From Novosphingobium sp. IK01 (GTDB lineage Bacteria > Pseudomonadota > Alphaproteobacteria > Sphingomonadales > Sphingomonadaceae), in NCBI RefSeq assembly GCF_033242265.1, contig NZ_BTFW01000001.1:1240001-1304000 (forward strand): a DNA stretch of 64,000 nt. Reading direction: 5' to 3'. Every line of letters begins with the position of its first letter. The stretch's first letter is position 1. Of this stretch, positions 1 through 10,973 are shown piece after piece. The notes under the pieces were generated by a model. That model saw only the letters and a list, made by a program, of their open reading frames with translations, was not told where the DNA came from and made no database searches. The position numbers and the translations under genes are program-made.

Positions 1-397
1 TGAGCAGGTCGGTCGCCGAGACCATGATCCCCATGCCCAGCGCCGCGAACAGCACCAGGATCGGGAATTCGGCCCGCATCGAGCGCACGCGCTCGAAATA
101 GGCCGGTGCAACGATCAGCGTCACACCCGCGCCGACATAGATCAGAAGCTTGGCAAAGGCGGCAAAGGCGTCGGCGCGATAGAGGCCACCGAAAGCGGAG
201 ACATCCGCACCGCTGGCCGACCCGCACAGGGCGGGCGCGGCGATCAGCGCGCAGGCGGCCAGCACGGCCACTGACAGGATCGAGATCAGGCGCGAGGCCT
301 TGTCACCACCCCAGGCGGCCACGAGCAGCAGGACCAGACCGGAAATGCTCAGCACTTCCTCGGCCATGGTGATCTGCAAAGAACGAAGGAGTTCCAT
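1..397 (-). CDS. nuoN: NADH-quinone oxidoreductase subunit N (3' end outside window)
   Basis: Antiporter-like proton-pumping membrane subunit of complex I. Only the first 132 codons are in the window; the gene continues past position 1. The visible part begins [14 protein letters not shown] and contains hydrophobic segments around residues 15-35, 38-55 and 70-90 and again near the cut end, as expected for the first helices of NuoN. The start ATG shares one base with the nuoM stop (TGATG), so it is translationally coupled and is the last recognised gene of the nuo operon. Identity rests on position after nuoM plus the hydrophobic pattern; the diagnostic central domain is not visible. Confidence 0.85.
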   Translation of the reverse strand, partial: MELLRSLQITMAEEVLSISGLVLLLVAAWGGDKASRLISILSVAVLAACALIAAPALCGSASGADVSAFGGLYRADAFAAFAKLLIYVGAGVTLIVAPAYFERVRSMRAEFPILVLFAALGMGIMVSATDLL

Positions 398-1941
398 CAG
401 TGCGCCTCCCCGTGCGCGGCTTGGGCAGCAGCTTCGCCTTCAACAGGCTTGGCCGTTCCCAGTTGCAGTTGCGCGTCGCCCTTGGGCTTGGCCGAAGCCA
501 GGCGCGTTTCGAGCGTGGCGATGTCCTTGCGCATGGGCGCAACGAACGTCTCGGGATAGACACCCATCCACAGGACCAGAGCCGCGATCGGAACCATCAT
601 TGCCCATTCGCGGCAATCAAGGTCGGCCATGGCGGCCGCATCGGCATTCTTCTGGTCGCCGAAGATCACGCGGCGGTAGAGATAGAGCATGTAGGCTGCG
701 CCCAGGATGATCCCGGTGCCGCAGACCAGCGCCACCCAGCTGCTTTCGGCGTAAACGCCCATCAGCGAGAGGAATTCACCCACGAAGCCGCTGGTGCCCG
801 GAAGGCCGATCGCGGCCATCGTGAAGAGCATCATGAACAGCGCGTAGTAGGGCATGTTGATGGCCAGGCCACCATAGCGGCTGATTTCGCGGGTGTGCAG
901 GCGGTCGTAGATGACGCCCACGCCCAGGAACAGCGCGCCCGAGACCAGACCATGGCTGAGCATGACCAGCATCGAGCCTTCGAGGCCCTGACGGTTGAAC
1001 GAGAACAGGCCGATCGTGACGATCGCCATGTGGGCGACCGACGAATAGGCGATCAGCTTCTTCATGTCGCTCTGGACCAGCGCGATCAGCGAGGTGATCA
1101 CGACGGCGGCCATCGACAGGCCCCAGATCATCGGCGCGAACTGTGCCGAAGCTTCGGGGAACATCGGCAGCGAGAAGCGGATGAAGCCGTAGCCACCCAT
1201 CTTGAGCATGACGCCCGCCAGGATCACCGAACCGCCGGTGGGAGCCTGAACGTGGGCATCGGGCAGCCAGGTGTGGACCGGCCACATCGGCATCTTGACC
1301 GCGAAGCTGGCGAAGAAGGCCAGCCACAGCCAAGTCTGCGCCTGAACCGGGAAGCTGGTGACCATCAGGGTCGGGATGTCGCTGGTGCCAGCGGCGTTCA
1401 CCATCCAGAACATCGCGATCAGCATCAGAACCGAGCCGAGCAGCGTGTAGAGGAAGAACTTGTAGCTGGCGTAGATACGATCCGCGCCACCCCAGATACC
1501 GATGATCAGGTACATCGGGATCAGGCCGGCTTCGAACATGATGTAGAAGAGGAAGATGTCCTGGGCGGTGAAGACGCCGATCATCAGCGTCTCCATCGCG
1601 AGGAAGGCGGCGTAGTATTCACCCGCGCGCTTCTCGATCGAGTTCCAGCTCGCACCGATACAGATCGGCATGAGGAACACGGTCAGCGCGATCAGCAGCA
1701 GGGCGATGCCGTCGATGCCCAGCTTCCAGGAGAAGCCCGCGAAGAGAGCGGCATGTTCCTGGAACTGCCACTGCGCCCCGCCGGTGTCGAAATTGACCCA
1801 GAGCACGAGGCCCAGTGCCAGATCGACGAGGGTTGTCACCAGTGCGATCAGGCGCGCGGCCTCCCGACTGGCCTTGAGAGCCAGGCCGGCGCCGACAAGC
1901 GGCACCAGCATCATGAGCGAAAGGATCGGAAATCCGGTCAT
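397..1941 (-). CDS. nuoM: NADH-quinone oxidoreductase subunit M
   Basis: Antiporter-like proton-translocating subunit in the membrane arm of complex I, 514 aa, the usual length. About 14 hydrophobic helices. Key polar residues expected in the proton channel are visible: Glu137 in FEAGLIPMY, Lys216 in [16 protein letters not shown] and Lys247 in MLKMGG. The ATG overlaps the nuoL stop by four bases (ATGA) and the stop overlaps the nuoN start, so expression is coupled with both neighbours. The C-terminus is an alanine- and lysine-rich tail ending in [10 protein letters not shown], probably exposed and not conserved. Confidence 0.97.
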   Translation of the reverse strand: MTGFPILSLMMLVPLVGAGLALKASREAARLIALVTTLVDLALGLVLWVNFDTGGAQWQFQEHAALFAGFSWKLGIDGIALLLIALTVFLMPICIGASWNSIEKRAGEYYAAFLAMETLMIGVFTAQDIFLFYIMFEAGLIPMYLIIGIWGGADRIYASYKFFLYTLLGSVLMLIAMFWMVNAAGTSDIPTLMVTSFPVQAQTWLWLAFFASFAVKMPMWPVHTWLPDAHVQAPTGGSVILAGVMLKMGGYGFIRFSLPMFPEASAQFAPMIWGLSMAAVVITSLIALVQSDMKKLIAYSSVAHMAIVTIGLFSFNRQGLEGSMLVMLSHGLVSGALFLGVGVIYDRLHTREISRYGGLAINMPYYALFMMLFTMAAIGLPGTSGFVGEFLSLMGVYAESSWVALVCGTGIILGAAYMLYLYRRVIFGDQKNADAAAMADLDCREWAMMVPIAALVLWMGVYPETFVAPMRKDIATLETRLASAKPKGDAQLQLGTAKPVEGEAAAQAAHGEAH

Positions 1942-3992
1942 TGTGCAATCACCCAGCTGATCGCGCCGACGAGACCGACGAGCATGACCAGCGCATAGCT
2001 GTAGAGGTATCCGGACTGGAGCTTCACAGCCCCGCGGCTGCCCTGCGCCACCAGCCAGGCAGCGCCGTTCGGGCCAAAGCGGTCGATGATCCCGATGTCA
2101 CCCACCTTCCAGAACACGCGACCGAGCCAGAGCGCGGGGCGCACGAAGATGAAGTCATAGAGTTCGTCGAAGTACCACTTGTTGAGCAGGAAGCGATGCA
2201 GGAAGCCGAACTGCTCGACGAAGGCCGCCGGGAATGCCGGATTCACCACATAAGCATACGTCGCGATCAGGAAGCCGGTGACCATGACCCCAAACGGAGC
2301 CCACTTCACCCAAGTCGGCACATGGTGCGCGGCGTGGATCAGTTCCTCGCTGTAGACCAGCGCGCCCTTCCAGAATTCACCGGTCCCTTCCGAAACGAAG
2401 GCATGGGTGAACAGGAAGCCTGCAAAGACCGCACCGAACGAGAGAAGAATGAGCGGCAGGAGCATGACCAGCGGGCTTTCGTGCGGGTGATACCCCGCCG
2501 TGCCGTCGCTGTGCGCGTCATGACCATGATGGTCGTGACCATGGTGAGCATGACCGTGGCCATGGTCCCCGTGACCGTGTGCGTCGTGGACCGCATGCTG
2601 GATGTGCTCGGAGAGTTCCCAGCGCGGCTTGCCGAAGAAGGTCAGGTAGACCAGGCGCCACGAGTAGAAGCTCGTGAGCAGCGCGGCAAAGACGCCCATG
2701 TAGAAGGCGAAGTGCCCGAGGTCAGTGCCCTTGGCCCAGGCGCTTTCGAGGATCGCGTCCTTCGAGTAGAAGCCGGCGAAGCCGAAGACATCGACCAGAC
2801 CAACGCCGGTGATGGCCAGCGTACCCGCCATCATCGCCCAGTAGGTCAGCGGGATCTTCTTCCGCAGGCCACCGTAATAGCGCATGTCCTGTTCGTGGTG
2901 CATGGCATGGATGACCGAGCCGGCGCCGAGGAACAGCAGGGCCTTGAAGAAGGCGTGCGTGAAGAGGTGGAACATGGCCGCGCCATAAGCGCCAACGCCA
3001 GCCGCAAAGAACATGTAGCCCAGCTGCGAGCAGGTCGAATAGGCGATCACGCGCTTGATGTCGGTCTGCGTCGTGCCGATCGTGGCGGCAAAGAAGCAGG
3101 TCATCGCGCCGATGAAGGTCACGAAACCGGTGGCCGTCGGACTCAGTTCGAACAGCGGCGAAAGGCGGCAGACCATGAAGACACCGGCGGTGACCATCGT
3201 GGCCGCGTGGATCAGCGCCGACACCGGGGTCGGACCTTCCATCGCGTCAGGCAGCCAGGTGTGAAGGCCCAGCTGCGCCGACTTGCCCATGGCGCCGACG
3301 AACAGCAGCAGGCACAGCACGGTCGCGGTATCGAGGCGATAGCCCAGGAAACCGATGGTCGAGCCGTTCAGCACCGCAGGCGCATCGTGGAGGATCTGCG
3401 GGATCGAGACGGTGTGGAACACTAGATAGATCCCGAACATGCCCATCATGAAGCCAAGGTCGCCCACGCGGTTGACCACGAAGGCCTTCATCGCGGCGGC
3501 CGTGGCGCTCGGCTTGCGGAACCAGAAGCCGATGAGCAGGTACGAAGCCAGACCCACGCCTTCCCAGCCGAAGAACATCTGCACCAGGTTGTCCGCCGTC
3601 ACCAGCATGAGCATGGCGAAGGTGAACAGCGAGAGATAGGCGAAGAAGCGCGGCTGATCGGGCTCCTCGCTCATGTACCCCCACGAATAGAGGTGCACGA
3701 GCGTGGAAACGCTGGTGATCACGACGAGCATGATCGCGGTCAGCGTATCAACACGCAGGGCCCACGAGAAATCGAGATCGCCCGAGTGGATCCAGTGGAG
3801 CACCGGCACGACCGTCGCTTGCACATGGCCGCCCAGGAAAGAGAGGAAGATCGGCCAGGACAGCCCGCACGAGACGAGCAGCGAGGTCGTGGTGATCACC
3901 CGTGCCGGAAGGGCACCGAGTTTCTTGTTGCCGAGCCCGGCAACGATTGCTGCCAGAAGCGGCAGGAAGACGATGACGTTGATGGACGACAT
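1938..3992 (-). CDS. nuoL: NADH-quinone oxidoreductase subunit L with His-rich loop
   Basis: Largest antiporter-like subunit of complex I, 684 aa. It carries the expected N-terminal [13 protein letters not shown] helix, the [18 protein letters not shown] segment with the key Glu, [28 protein letters not shown], and a long C-terminal helix region. Around residues 465-495 there is an unusual loop with about 13 histidines alternating with Gly, Asp and Ala, placed between predicted helices; it is not part of the catalytic core. Separated from upstream nuoK by four bases and overlapping downstream nuoM. Function is certain; the His-rich loop's role is unknown (metal binding is only a possibility). 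Confidence 0.97.
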   Translation of the reverse strand: MSSINVIVFLPLLAAIVAGLGNKKLGALPARVITTTSLLVSCGLSWPIFLSFLGGHVQATVVPVLHWIHSGDLDFSWALRVDTLTAIMLVVITSVSTLVHLYSWGYMSEEPDQPRFFAYLSLFTFAMLMLVTADNLVQMFFGWEGVGLASYLLIGFWFRKPSATAAAMKAFVVNRVGDLGFMMGMFGIYLVFHTVSIPQILHDAPAVLNGSTIGFLGYRLDTATVLCLLLFVGAMGKSAQLGLHTWLPDAMEGPTPVSALIHAATMVTAGVFMVCRLSPLFELSPTATGFVTFIGAMTCFFAATIGTTQTDIKRVIAYSTCSQLGYMFFAAGVGAYGAAMFHLFTHAFFKALLFLGAGSVIHAMHHEQDMRYYGGLRKKIPLTYWAMMAGTLAITGVGLVDVFGFAGFYSKDAILESAWAKGTDLGHFAFYMGVFAALLTSFYSWRLVYLTFFGKPRWELSEHIQHAVHDAHGHGDHGHGHAHHGHDHHGHDAHSDGTAGYHPHESPLVMLLPLILLSFGAVFAGFLFTHAFVSEGTGEFWKGALVYSEELIHAAHHVPTWVKWAPFGVMVTGFLIATYAYVVNPAFPAAFVEQFGFLHRFLLNKWYFDELYDFIFVRPALWLGRVFWKVGDIGIIDRFGPNGAAWLVAQGSRGAVKLQSGYLYSYALVMLVGLVGAISWVIAQ

Positions 3993-3996
3993 GGGT

Positions 3997-4302
3997 TCAG
4001 CCCTTCATCCGGTTGACGTCGTCGACGGCAATCGTGCCGCGGCCACGGAAGTAGATGACAAGGATGGCAAGCCCGATCGCCGCTTCGCCCGCTGCCACTG
4101 TGAGCACGAACATCGCGAAGATCTGGCCGACCAGATCGTGAAGGAAGACACTGAAGGCGACCAGGTTGAGGTTTACCGACAGCAGGATCAATTCGATCGA
4201 CATCAACAGGATGATGACGTTCTTGCGATTGAGGAAAATCCCCAGGACGCCCAGCGTGAACAGAATCGCGCTGACGATGACATAGTGTTGGATGCCGATC
4301 AT
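3997..4302 (-). CDS. nuoK: NADH-quinone oxidoreductase subunit K
   Basis: Small three-helix membrane subunit of complex I, 101 aa, standard length. It begins [21 protein letters not shown], and the conserved Glu of helix 2 is in [19 protein letters not shown], with the second in [14 protein letters not shown]. These glutamates line the proton path next to NuoJ and NuoN. The ATG shares one base with the nuoJ stop. Identification is unambiguous from sequence and operon place. Confidence 0.97.
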   Translation of the reverse strand: MIGIQHYVIVSAILFTLGVLGIFLNRKNVIILLMSIELILLSVNLNLVAFSVFLHDLVGQIFAMFVLTVAAGEAAIGLAILVIYFRGRGTIAVDDVNRMKG

Positions 4303-4919
4303 CAGAGAGTTACCCCCTTCCCGACTTCCGGCTTGAGGTTGACGGTTGCCTCTTCCGGACGACGCGCGACCTGGCGCGAGATGTTCTGGCTGCGCACGTC
4401 GCCACGCTGGCGATGGGTCAGCACGATGGCACCGATCATGGCCACCAGCAGCACGATACCGGCTGCTTCGAACAGGAAGAGATAGCGCGAGTAGAGCAGC
4501 GCCCCGATGGCCGCCGTGTTGGACAGGCCCGCGATCGGCGCGGTGGCCGGATCAGGCGTGCCGAGCACGAGACCGCCCGCCTTGAAAGCGCCAACGCCCA
4601 TCACCAGTTCAGCAAGGAACACCAGCGCCAGCGCGATGCCGAGCGGGAAGTTCTTGATGAACCCGCTGCGCAGTTCCGCGAAGTCGATGTTGAGCATCAT
4701 GACCACGAAGAGGAACAGCACCGCGACGGCACCGACGTAGACGATCACCAGCAGCATGGCGATGAATTCGGCCCCGATCAGGATCATCAGGCCGGCAGCG
4801 TTGAAGAACGCCAGGATCAGCCAGAGCACCGAATGGACCGGGTTGCGGGACAAGATGGTTACCGCGCCCGAAAGAATCGTAAGCGTGGCAAAGAGATAGA
4901 AGGCAAATGCCTGGATCAT
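4302..4919 (-). CDS. nuoJ: NADH-quinone oxidoreductase subunit J
   Basis: Membrane subunit of complex I, 205 aa, five predicted helices, beginning [18 protein letters not shown]. It contains the typical [28 protein letters not shown] segment of helix 3, which holds the pi-bulge linked to coupling. The soluble tail after about residue 170 ([20 protein letters not shown]) is basic and less conserved. Twelve bases separate it from upstream nuoI; its stop overlaps the nuoK start. Confidence 0.97.
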   Translation of the reverse strand: MIQAFAFYLFATLTILSGAVTILSRNPVHSVLWLILAFFNAAGLMILIGAEFIAMLLVIVYVGAVAVLFLFVVMMLNIDFAELRSGFIKNFPLGIALALVFLAELVMGVGAFKAGGLVLGTPDPATAPIAGLSNTAAIGALLYSRYLFLFEAAGIVLLVAMIGAIVLTHRQRGDVRSQNISRQVARRPEEATVNLKPEVGKGVTL

Positions 4920-4931
4920 GACGCGCGCCCC

Positions 4932-5417
4932 TTACCGGTACGGTGCATCGGCTTCAAGGTTAGCGGCAATTGCACGCTCCCACTTGTCGCCGTTCGCCAG
5001 AAGCTTGGCCTTGTCGTAGAGCAGTTCTTCGTGCGTTTCGGTCGCATATTCGAAGTTGGGCCCTTCAACGATGGCATCGACCGGGCAGGCTTCCTGGCAA
5101 AAGCCGCAGAAGATGCACTTGGTCATGTCGATGTCGTAGCGCGTGGTACGGCGCGAACCGTCCTCACGCGGCTGGGCTTCGATGGTGATCGCCTGCGCCG
5201 GACAGACCGCTTCGCACAACTTGCACGCGATGCAGCGTTCCTCGCCGTTGGGATAACGGCGCAGGGCGTGTTCACCACGGAAGCGCGGCGAGATCGGGTT
5301 CTTCTCGAACGGGTAGTTCACGGTCGCCTTGGGCCTGAAGAAGTACTTCAGGGTCAGCCAGTGCGCTTTGACGAACTCCCAGAGGGTAAAGCTCTTGACG
5401 AGCTGTCCGACAGTCAT
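4932..5417 (-). CDS. nuoI: NADH-quinone oxidoreductase subunit I (2x 4Fe-4S)
   Basis: Peripheral-arm subunit carrying clusters N6a and N6b, passing electrons towards NuoB. 161 aa. Two ferredoxin-type motifs are plain: [12 protein letters not shown] around residues 62-73 and [12 protein letters not shown] around 101-112. An amphipathic N-terminus ([20 protein letters not shown]) anchors it to the membrane arm. Overlaps the nuoH stop by four bases (ATGA). Confidence 0.98.
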   Translation of the reverse strand: MTVGQLVKSFTLWEFVKAHWLTLKYFFRPKATVNYPFEKNPISPRFRGEHALRRYPNGEERCIACKLCEAVCPAQAITIEAQPREDGSRRTTRYDIDMTKCIFCGFCQEACPVDAIVEGPNFEYATETHEELLYDKAKLLANGDKWERAIAANLEADAPYR

Positions 5418-6460
5418 GCGAAGTGTCCGGTAGCCATGAGGTAGCCGCTGACGAGGAACACGAACAGCAGCGAGACAGGCAGGAAAACCTTCCAGCCCAG
5501 GCGCATCAGCTGGTCATAGCGGTAACGGGGAACCGTTGCCTTGACCCAGCTGAAGACAAAGAAGCCAAAGGCGATCTTGAGGATCAGCCAGATCCAACCA
5601 GGGATCAGGTAGAGAACAGCCAGTTCGAACGGCGGCAGATAACCGCCCCAGAACAGCGTGGCGTTGAGCGCGCACATCAGGAGCACGTTGCCATATTCAC
5701 CCAGCCAGAACAGGGCGAAGGCCATCGACGAATATTCCGTCTGGTAACCGGCAACGAGTTCGCTTTCCGCTTCGGTAAGGTCGAAGGGCGCGCGCTGGGT
5801 TTCGGCCATGCTCGAAATCAGGAACATCACCCAGATCGGGAACAGCAGCGGGCTGCACCAGAAACCGTTGATGAAACCGAGACCGAAGCCCTTCTGGGTC
5901 TGGACGATGGTGTTGAGGTTGAACGAATTCGCCCAGAGCACCACGCAGACCAGAATGAAGCCGATCGAGACTTCATAGCTGATCATCTGCGCCGAGGCGC
6001 GCATCGCCGAGAAGAACGGGTACTTCGAGTTCGAAGACCAGCCCGCGATCACGATGCCGTAGATGCCCAGCGAGGAAATCGCGAGGATATAGAGGAGGCC
6101 GACGTTGATGTTGGCCAGGATCGCACCCGAGTTGAACGGGATCACCGCCCAGGCCATCAGCGCGACGGTAAAGGTGATGATCGGCGCGATCAGGAACAGG
6201 CCCTTGTTCGCAGCCGTCGGAATGATGGTTTCCTGAAGGAAGACCTTGAGGCCGTCGGCAAACGACTGAAGCAGGCCGAACGGGCCCACGACGTTGGGAC
6301 CACGGCGCAGGGCCATCGAGGCCCAGACCTTGCGGTCGACGTAGATCACCATCGCCACCGAAATCATCACCGGCAGCGCGATCAGCAGGATTCCGCAGAT
6401 CGTCGAGACGGTCCAGGCCACCCCGAAAGGCAGCCCGAGACCCTGAAAGAACGCAGTCAT
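5414..6460 (-). CDS. nuoH: NADH-quinone oxidoreductase subunit H
   Basis: Membrane subunit at the heel of complex I that forms part of the quinone chamber, 348 aa with eight predicted helices. The conserved loop [24 protein letters not shown] near residues 52-75 and the [21 protein letters not shown] segment of the E-channel are both present. Overlaps nuoG (upstream) and nuoI (downstream) by four bases each, consistent with strict co-translation. Confidence 0.98.
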   Translation of the reverse strand: MTAFFQGLGLPFGVAWTVSTICGILLIALPVMISVAMVIYVDRKVWASMALRRGPNVVGPFGLLQSFADGLKVFLQETIIPTAANKGLFLIAPIITFTVALMAWAVIPFNSGAILANINVGLLYILAISSLGIYGIVIAGWSSNSKYPFFSAMRASAQMISYEVSIGFILVCVVLWANSFNLNTIVQTQKGFGLGFINGFWCSPLLFPIWVMFLISSMAETQRAPFDLTEAESELVAGYQTEYSSMAFALFWLGEYGNVLLMCALNATLFWGGYLPPFELAVLYLIPGWIWLILKIAFGFFVFSWVKATVPRYRYDQLMRLGWKVFLPVSLLFVFLVSGYLMATGHFA

Positions 6461-8463
6461 TCCGCGGCCTCCGCGTGAAGTTCACCGTGGACCAGCTCGG
6501 CCGAACAGCGCTGCAGGGTCGGGCTGGCCCGGCCGATGGCGTTGGTCAGGTAACGGTCCGCAATCGGATAGGCGATGGTGCCGCGGCAATCGGCCGTGGC
6601 GGGCGCTGCGGGCAGCGCGCCATAATCGGCCAGACCTTCGACACCGAGCGCCGGCACTTGCGCGATCATCGCCGCGCGCAGCCCGTCGAAGTCGTCAAAG
6701 CCGACGCGAACGCCCAGGGCATCGGCCAGCGCGCGCAGGATCGTCCAGTCCTCGCGGGCTTCGCCCGGAGCAAAGACGGCCTTTTCGGCAAACTGCACGC
6801 GACCTTCGGTGTTGACGTAAGTGCCATCCTTTTCGCTGAAAGCAGCGGCGGGAAGGATCACGTCGGCAGCATGGGCCGCCTTGTCACCGTGATGGCCGAT
6901 ATGAACGATCATGCTGCCGGCAAACTTGGTCCAGTCGACTTCGTCTGCGCCGAGCGAGATCACCATCTTGGGCTTGGCCGCAACCAGATCGGCAAGACCG
7001 CCGGGCTGGGCATAGCCGAGCATGAGCCCGCCCATGCGCGAAGCGGCCATGTGGACGACGTTGAAGCCGTTCCAGCCCTCGCGCACGAGGTTGAAGCGTT
7101 CGGCAAAGCCGAGGCCCGCTTCGAGCGCGCCCTTGGCCAGACCTGCGCCACCGATGATGATGGCGGGCTTCGCCGCCGCGCCGAAGGCATCGACGAGATC
7201 GGCAGGCAGGTTGAACAGCGTTTCGGCGTCTTCACCGATGAACGTGGCGGGGAACGTCGTTTCCCAGGCCGGACCGATGATGAAGACCTTGGCCCCACGC
7301 TTGGCCGCCTTGCGCAGGCGAACGTTGAGGAGCGGGGCTTCGTCGCGGATCTGGCTGCCCACGATCAGGATCGCGTCAGCGTTCTCGATCCCGGCCAGCG
7401 TCGAGTTGAATGCGACGGCAGCGAGGTTCGACGTGGCATAGGCCATGCCGGTCTGGCGACCTTCGAGCAGGGTCGAGCCGAGTGCGCCGGCCAGAGCCTT
7501 GGCCGCGAACATCGTTTCGCAATCGACGAGATCGCCCGCGACCACGGCCACCGAAGCGCCCGGATTGATCGAACCGACAGCGGCAAGGGCCTCGGCCCAG
7601 CTCGCCGCGACCAGCTTGCCGTCACGACGCAGCCAGGGCTTGTCGAGGCGGCGGCGGGTCAGGCCATCGACCATGAAGCGGGCACGGTCCGACAGCCATT
7701 CCTCGTTCACATCGTCGTTCATGCGCGGCAGGATGCGCAGAACCTCGCGACCGCGGCTGTCGAGGCGGATGTTCGAGCCCAGCGCGTCCGACACGTCGAT
7801 CGAGAGCGTCTTCTTGAGCTCCCACGGACGGGCTTCGAAGGCATAGGGCTTGCTCGTCAGCGCGCCGACCGGGCAGAGGTCGATCACATTGGCCGAAAGC
7901 TCGTGGCGGGCGGCCTTTTCGAGGTACGTGCTGATCTGCATCGTCTCGCCGCGATAGAGCGCGCCGATTTCGTCGACGCCCGCGATCTCTTCCGAGAAGC
8001 GCACGCAACGGGTGCAGTGGATGCAGCGCGTCATCGTGGTCTTGATGAGCGGGCCCATGTACTTTTCAGTCACCGCGCGCTTGTGCTCGTGATAGCGCGA
8101 GCCGCCGCGGCCATAGGCCACCGACTGGTCCTGAAGATCGCATTCGCCGCCCTGATCGCAGATCGGGCAGTCGAGCGGGTGGTTGATGAGGAGAAACTCC
8201 ATCACCCCTTCCCGCGCCTTCTTGACCATTTCGCTGTCGGTGCGGATTTCCTGGCCTTCGGAGGCCGGAAGCGCGCACGAAGCCTGGGGCTTGGGCGGTC
8301 CGGGCTTCACTTCGACGAGGCACATGCGGCAGTTGCCGGCGATGCTCAGTCGCTCGTGATAGCAGAAACGGGGGATTTCCTTGCCGGCTAGCTCGCAGGC
8401 CTGCAGGACGGTGGCGCCTGCCGGGACTTCGAGTTCAACGCCGTCGACTTTGACCTTGGGCAT
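6457..8463 (-). CDS. nuoG: NADH-quinone oxidoreductase subunit G
   Basis: Large iron-sulfur subunit of the NADH-dehydrogenase module, 668 aa. The N-terminal 2Fe-2S domain (residues 1-80, cysteines in FCYHERLSIAGNCRMC), the His-Cys3 4Fe-4S site (HPLDCPICDQGGECDLQD, about 98-115) and a second ferredoxin-type site (CIHCTRCVRF, then VIDLCPVGAL) are visible, followed by a molybdopterin-oxidoreductase-like domain from about residue 215. It is in the alphaproteobacterial size class, shorter than the about 900-aa E. coli protein. ATG overlaps the nuoF stop (TAATG). Confidence 0.98.
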   Translation of the reverse strand: MPKVKVDGVELEVPAGATVLQACELAGKEIPRFCYHERLSIAGNCRMCLVEVKPGPPKPQASCALPASEGQEIRTDSEMVKKAREGVMEFLLINHPLDCPICDQGGECDLQDQSVAYGRGGSRYHEHKRAVTEKYMGPLIKTTMTRCIHCTRCVRFSEEIAGVDEIGALYRGETMQISTYLEKAARHELSANVIDLCPVGALTSKPYAFEARPWELKKTLSIDVSDALGSNIRLDSRGREVLRILPRMNDDVNEEWLSDRARFMVDGLTRRRLDKPWLRRDGKLVAASWAEALAAVGSINPGASVAVVAGDLVDCETMFAAKALAGALGSTLLEGRQTGMAYATSNLAAVAFNSTLAGIENADAILIVGSQIRDEAPLLNVRLRKAAKRGAKVFIIGPAWETTFPATFIGEDAETLFNLPADLVDAFGAAAKPAIIIGGAGLAKGALEAGLGFAERFNLVREGWNGFNVVHMAASRMGGLMLGYAQPGGLADLVAAKPKMVISLGADEVDWTKFAGSMIVHIGHHGDKAAHAADVILPAAAFSEKDGTYVNTEGRVQFAEKAVFAPGEAREDWTILRALADALGVRVGFDDFDGLRAAMIAQVPALGVEGLADYGALPAAPATADCRGTIAYPIADRYLTNAIGRASPTLQRCSAELVHGELHAEAAE

Positions 8464-9755
8464 TATTCGGCAGCCTCCCGAACGTCGGCGCGCGAAGCGA
8501 TGCGACGTTCGATTTCGGGGCGGAAGTGGCGGATCAGGCCCTGGATCGGCCAGGCGGCCGCGTCACCCAGAGCGCAGATGGTGTGGCCTTCGACCTGCTT
8601 GGTCACGTTGAAGAGCATGTCGATCTCTTCAACTTCGGCATCGCCGGTGCGCAGGCGTTCCATGACGCGCCACATCCAGCCGGTGCCTTCGCGGCAGGGC
8701 GTGCACTGGCCGCAGCTCTCGTGCTTGTAGAAGTACGAAAGACGGCTGATGGCGCGCACGATGTCGGTGGACTTGTCCATGACGATCACCGCCGCCGTGC
8801 CCAGGCCCGAGCCCAGTGCACGCAGCCCGTCGAAGTCCATCGGGGCGTCCATGATCTGTTCGGCGGGCACCAGCGGCACCGACGACCCGCCCGGAATGAC
8901 CGCGAGCAGGTTGTCCCAGCCACCACGAATGCCACCGCAGTGGCGTTCGATCAGCTCGCGGAACGGGATCGACATCTCTTCCTCGACCACGCAGGGCTTG
9001 TCGACATGCCCGCTGATCTGGAAGAGCTTGGTGCCGCGGTTGTTCTCGCGGCCAAAGCTGGCGAACCACGAGGCGCCACGGCGCAGGATCGTGGGGGCCA
9101 CCGCAATCGATTCGACGTTGTTGACGGTCGTCGGGCAGCCATAGAGACCTGCGCCAGCCGGGAACGGCGGCTTGAGGCGGGGCTGGCCCTTCTTGCCTTC
9201 GATCGATTCGATCATCGCGGTTTCTTCACCGCAGATGTAGGCGCCCGCGCCGCGATGGACGAAGACGTCGAAATCGTAGCCCGAGCCAGCCGCGTTCTTG
9301 CCCAGCAGACCCGCGTCGTAGGCTTCGGCAACGGCGGCGAACAGCGTTTCTGCTTCGCGGATATATTCACCGCGAATGTAGATATAGGCCGCGCGGGCGC
9401 CCATCGCGAAACCGGCGACCAGCGCGCCTTCGATCAGCTTGTGCGGATCGTGGCGGATGATCTCGCGGTCCTTGCACGAACCCGGTTCGGATTCGTCGGC
9501 GTTGATGACCAGGAAGCTGGGACGACCGTCCTTGGATTCCTTGGGCATGAACGACCACTTCATGCCGGTGGGGAAGCCCGCACCGCCACGGCCGCGAAGC
9601 CCGGAGTCCTTCATTTCCTGGATGATCGCGTCGCGTCCGCGGGCGATCAGGTCCTTGGTGTTGTCCCAGTCGCCCCGCATGCGCGCGGCGGACAGGTTCC
9701 ACGGCTGGAAGCCGTAGAGGTTGGTAAAGATGCGATCCTTGTCGGCCAGGGCCAT
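8463..9755 (-). CDS. nuoF: NADH-quinone oxidoreductase subunit F (NADH/FMN binding)
   Basis: Accepts hydride from NADH onto FMN and passes electrons to cluster N3. 430 aa. The glycine-rich [16 protein letters not shown] nucleotide/FMN motif sits at residues 52-67, the second FMN-contacting region includes [23 protein letters not shown], and the N3 4Fe-4S ligands are in [12 protein letters not shown] (about residue 350) plus the later TICALGD cysteine. Starts three bases after the nuoE stop codon. Confidence 0.98.
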   Translation of the reverse strand: MALADKDRIFTNLYGFQPWNLSAARMRGDWDNTKDLIARGRDAIIQEMKDSGLRGRGGAGFPTGMKWSFMPKESKDGRPSFLVINADESEPGSCKDREIIRHDPHKLIEGALVAGFAMGARAAYIYIRGEYIREAETLFAAVAEAYDAGLLGKNAAGSGYDFDVFVHRGAGAYICGEETAMIESIEGKKGQPRLKPPFPAGAGLYGCPTTVNNVESIAVAPTILRRGASWFASFGRENNRGTKLFQISGHVDKPCVVEEEMSIPFRELIERHCGGIRGGWDNLLAVIPGGSSVPLVPAEQIMDAPMDFDGLRALGSGLGTAAVIVMDKSTDIVRAISRLSYFYKHESCGQCTPCREGTGWMWRVMERLRTGDAEVEEIDMLFNVTKQVEGHTICALGDAAAWPIQGLIRHFRPEIERRIASRADVREAAE

Positions 9756-9758
9756 GGC

Positions 9759-10427
9759 TTACCACTCCCCTCGGTAATCGTGGTTTTCGGTAACCATCGC
9801 GGTGAGCGAGGTGGCACCACCGACCGGCTCGACCGTGTGGCGGCCCGGTTCCTGGGTACCAGCCTTGGGCTGGCGACCGGCGGCGAGTTCGTCGAGGATG
9901 AATTCGACGCGCTCGGCGGTGAGGTCTTCGTAGTTGTCGTCGTTGATCTGCACCATCGGCGCCGACGAGCAATTGCCCATGCATTCCACTTCGGTCAGCG
10001 TGAAGAGGCCGTCCGCAGTGGTGTGGCCCTTCTTCATGCCCTTCTTCTTGCAGGCGGCAAGAATGTCGTCGGAGCCGCGCAGCATGCACGGCGTGGTGCC
10101 GCAGACCTGCACGTGGAAACGACCGACCGGCGCGATGTTGTACATCGTGTAGAAGGTGGCCACTTCGAGCACGCGGATGATCGGCATGTCGAGCTGGGCG
10201 GCGACGTATTCCATCACCGGCAGCGGCAGCCAGCCTTGCGTGTTCTCTTCAGCACCAACCTGGCGCTGGGCCAGATCGAGCAGCGGCATGACCGCCGAAC
10301 GCTGGCGTCCGGCAGGGTAGCGCGCGATGATCTCGCGGGCCTTGGCCGCATTGGCCTCGGTCCAGGCGAAAGCGCCCCAGCGCGCACGCAGTTCGGGGCT
10401 ATCGGGTTCGGGGTGACGGTCGGCCAT
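9759..10427 (-). CDS. nuoE: NADH-quinone oxidoreductase subunit E (2Fe-2S)
   Basis: Thioredoxin-like subunit with cluster N1a, partner of NuoF. 222 aa from the chosen ATG ([14 protein letters not shown]), which shares one base with the TAA of the upstream SnoaL-like gene (TAATG); an upstream start nine codons earlier would run into that gene. The four ligands are in [11 protein letters not shown] and [11 protein letters not shown] tail after residue 175 ([21 protein letters not shown]) extends beyond the core domain, as in other alphaproteobacteria. Confidence 0.97.
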   Translation of the reverse strand: MADRHPEPDSPELRARWGAFAWTEANAAKAREIIARYPAGRQRSAVMPLLDLAQRQVGAEENTQGWLPLPVMEYVAAQLDMPIIRVLEVATFYTMYNIAPVGRFHVQVCGTTPCMLRGSDDILAACKKKGMKKGHTTADGLFTLTEVECMGNCSSAPMVQINDDNYEDLTAERVEFILDELAAGRQPKAGTQEPGRHTVEPVGGATSLTAMVTENHDYRGEW

Positions 10428-10762
10428 TAGCGAATGAACTCCACGCGCGCGCACTTGTCGCCTTCGAAGCTGTAGACGGCAATGACGTCGAACGGCTCGG
10501 CAGCGGCAGAGCGCCAGACGCGCTCGTGAAACACGACATAGTTGCCAAGTTCGTTGGAACCGATCACTTCCGCGCGGTTCTCGGGAAACTCGACAAACAT
10601 CTTCTTGAGGCCCTCGCGGGTGCCTTCCTTGCCTTCGCGCACAACCGCGCCGCGATAGCCCGCTTCACAGGCATCGTCGGTCATGTGGCTGACGTAAGTG
10701 TCGGCATCCTGGGCATTGTAGGCCGCGATCATGGCCTGAGCGATTGGGGTCAGAGCAGCCAT
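10427..10762 (-). CDS. SnoaL/NTF2-like protein inside the nuo operon
   Basis: 111-aa soluble protein, [20 protein letters not shown] then a short alpha plus beta fold with pattern typical of SnoaL/NTF2-like domains (start helix, [52 protein letters not shown]). The start is set by an AGGAGG Shine-Dalgarno sequence eight bases upstream of ATG 10762; a GTG six codons earlier lies across that ribosome site. It overlaps nuoE by one base, so it is co-expressed with complex I. No catalytic residues can be assigned; role (assembly, ligand binding or unrelated) is unknown. Confidence 0.85.
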   Translation of the reverse strand: MAALTPIAQAMIAAYNAQDADTYVSHMTDDACEAGYRGAVVREGKEGTREGLKKMFVEFPENRAEVIGSNELGNYVVFHERVWRSAAAEPFDVIAVYSFEGDKCARVEFIR

Positions 10763-10763
10763 C

Positions 10764-10973
10764 TCAGCGCCCTCCTGCACGACGACGGGCCAGAGCCGTC
10801 CACAGGCCCTGACCGAAATGATAGAGTTCGAAGCCGCCGACCGCGCTGATCAACATAGCCAGGCTTTCCGGCGCATGACCGGTCAATGCCAGGCACGCGA
10901 ACCAAGCTGCGCAGAGCGCGAGGCCGGTGACGCAGGCGAGGATCGAAACCTGTTCGATCTGGGCCCCCTTCAC
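10764..10973 (-). CDS. small two-helix membrane protein in the nuo operon
   Basis: 69-aa open frame read from GTG 10973, which overlaps the nuoD TGA by four bases (GTGA), and ending one base before the SnoaL-like ATG. The product has two hydrophobic stretches, about residues 9-28 ([20 protein letters not shown]) and 36-56 ([21 protein letters not shown]), and a basic tail RRRAGGR. The tight packing between nuoD and the next gene supports real translation. I do not recognise a family; function unknown. The start could also be internal because GTG is the only evidence. Confidence 0.6.
   Translation of the reverse strand: MKGAQIEQVSILACVTGLALCAAWFACLALTGHAPESLAMLISAVGGFELYHFGQGLWTALARRRAGGR

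Noticed and set aside
400..1998. Very long plus-strand open frames opposite nuo, asnB and EPS genes (for example 400-1998, 1941-3425, 43968-47921)
   Set aside because: All mirror known genes on the other strand with Arg/His/Asp-rich composition; GC-rich codon bias produces such frames.
2511..2600. CATGACC-type repeats seen on the plus strand as a possible CRISPR or other repeat array
   Set aside because: They are the coding region for the His-rich loop of NuoL; the units are short, irregular and without spacers.
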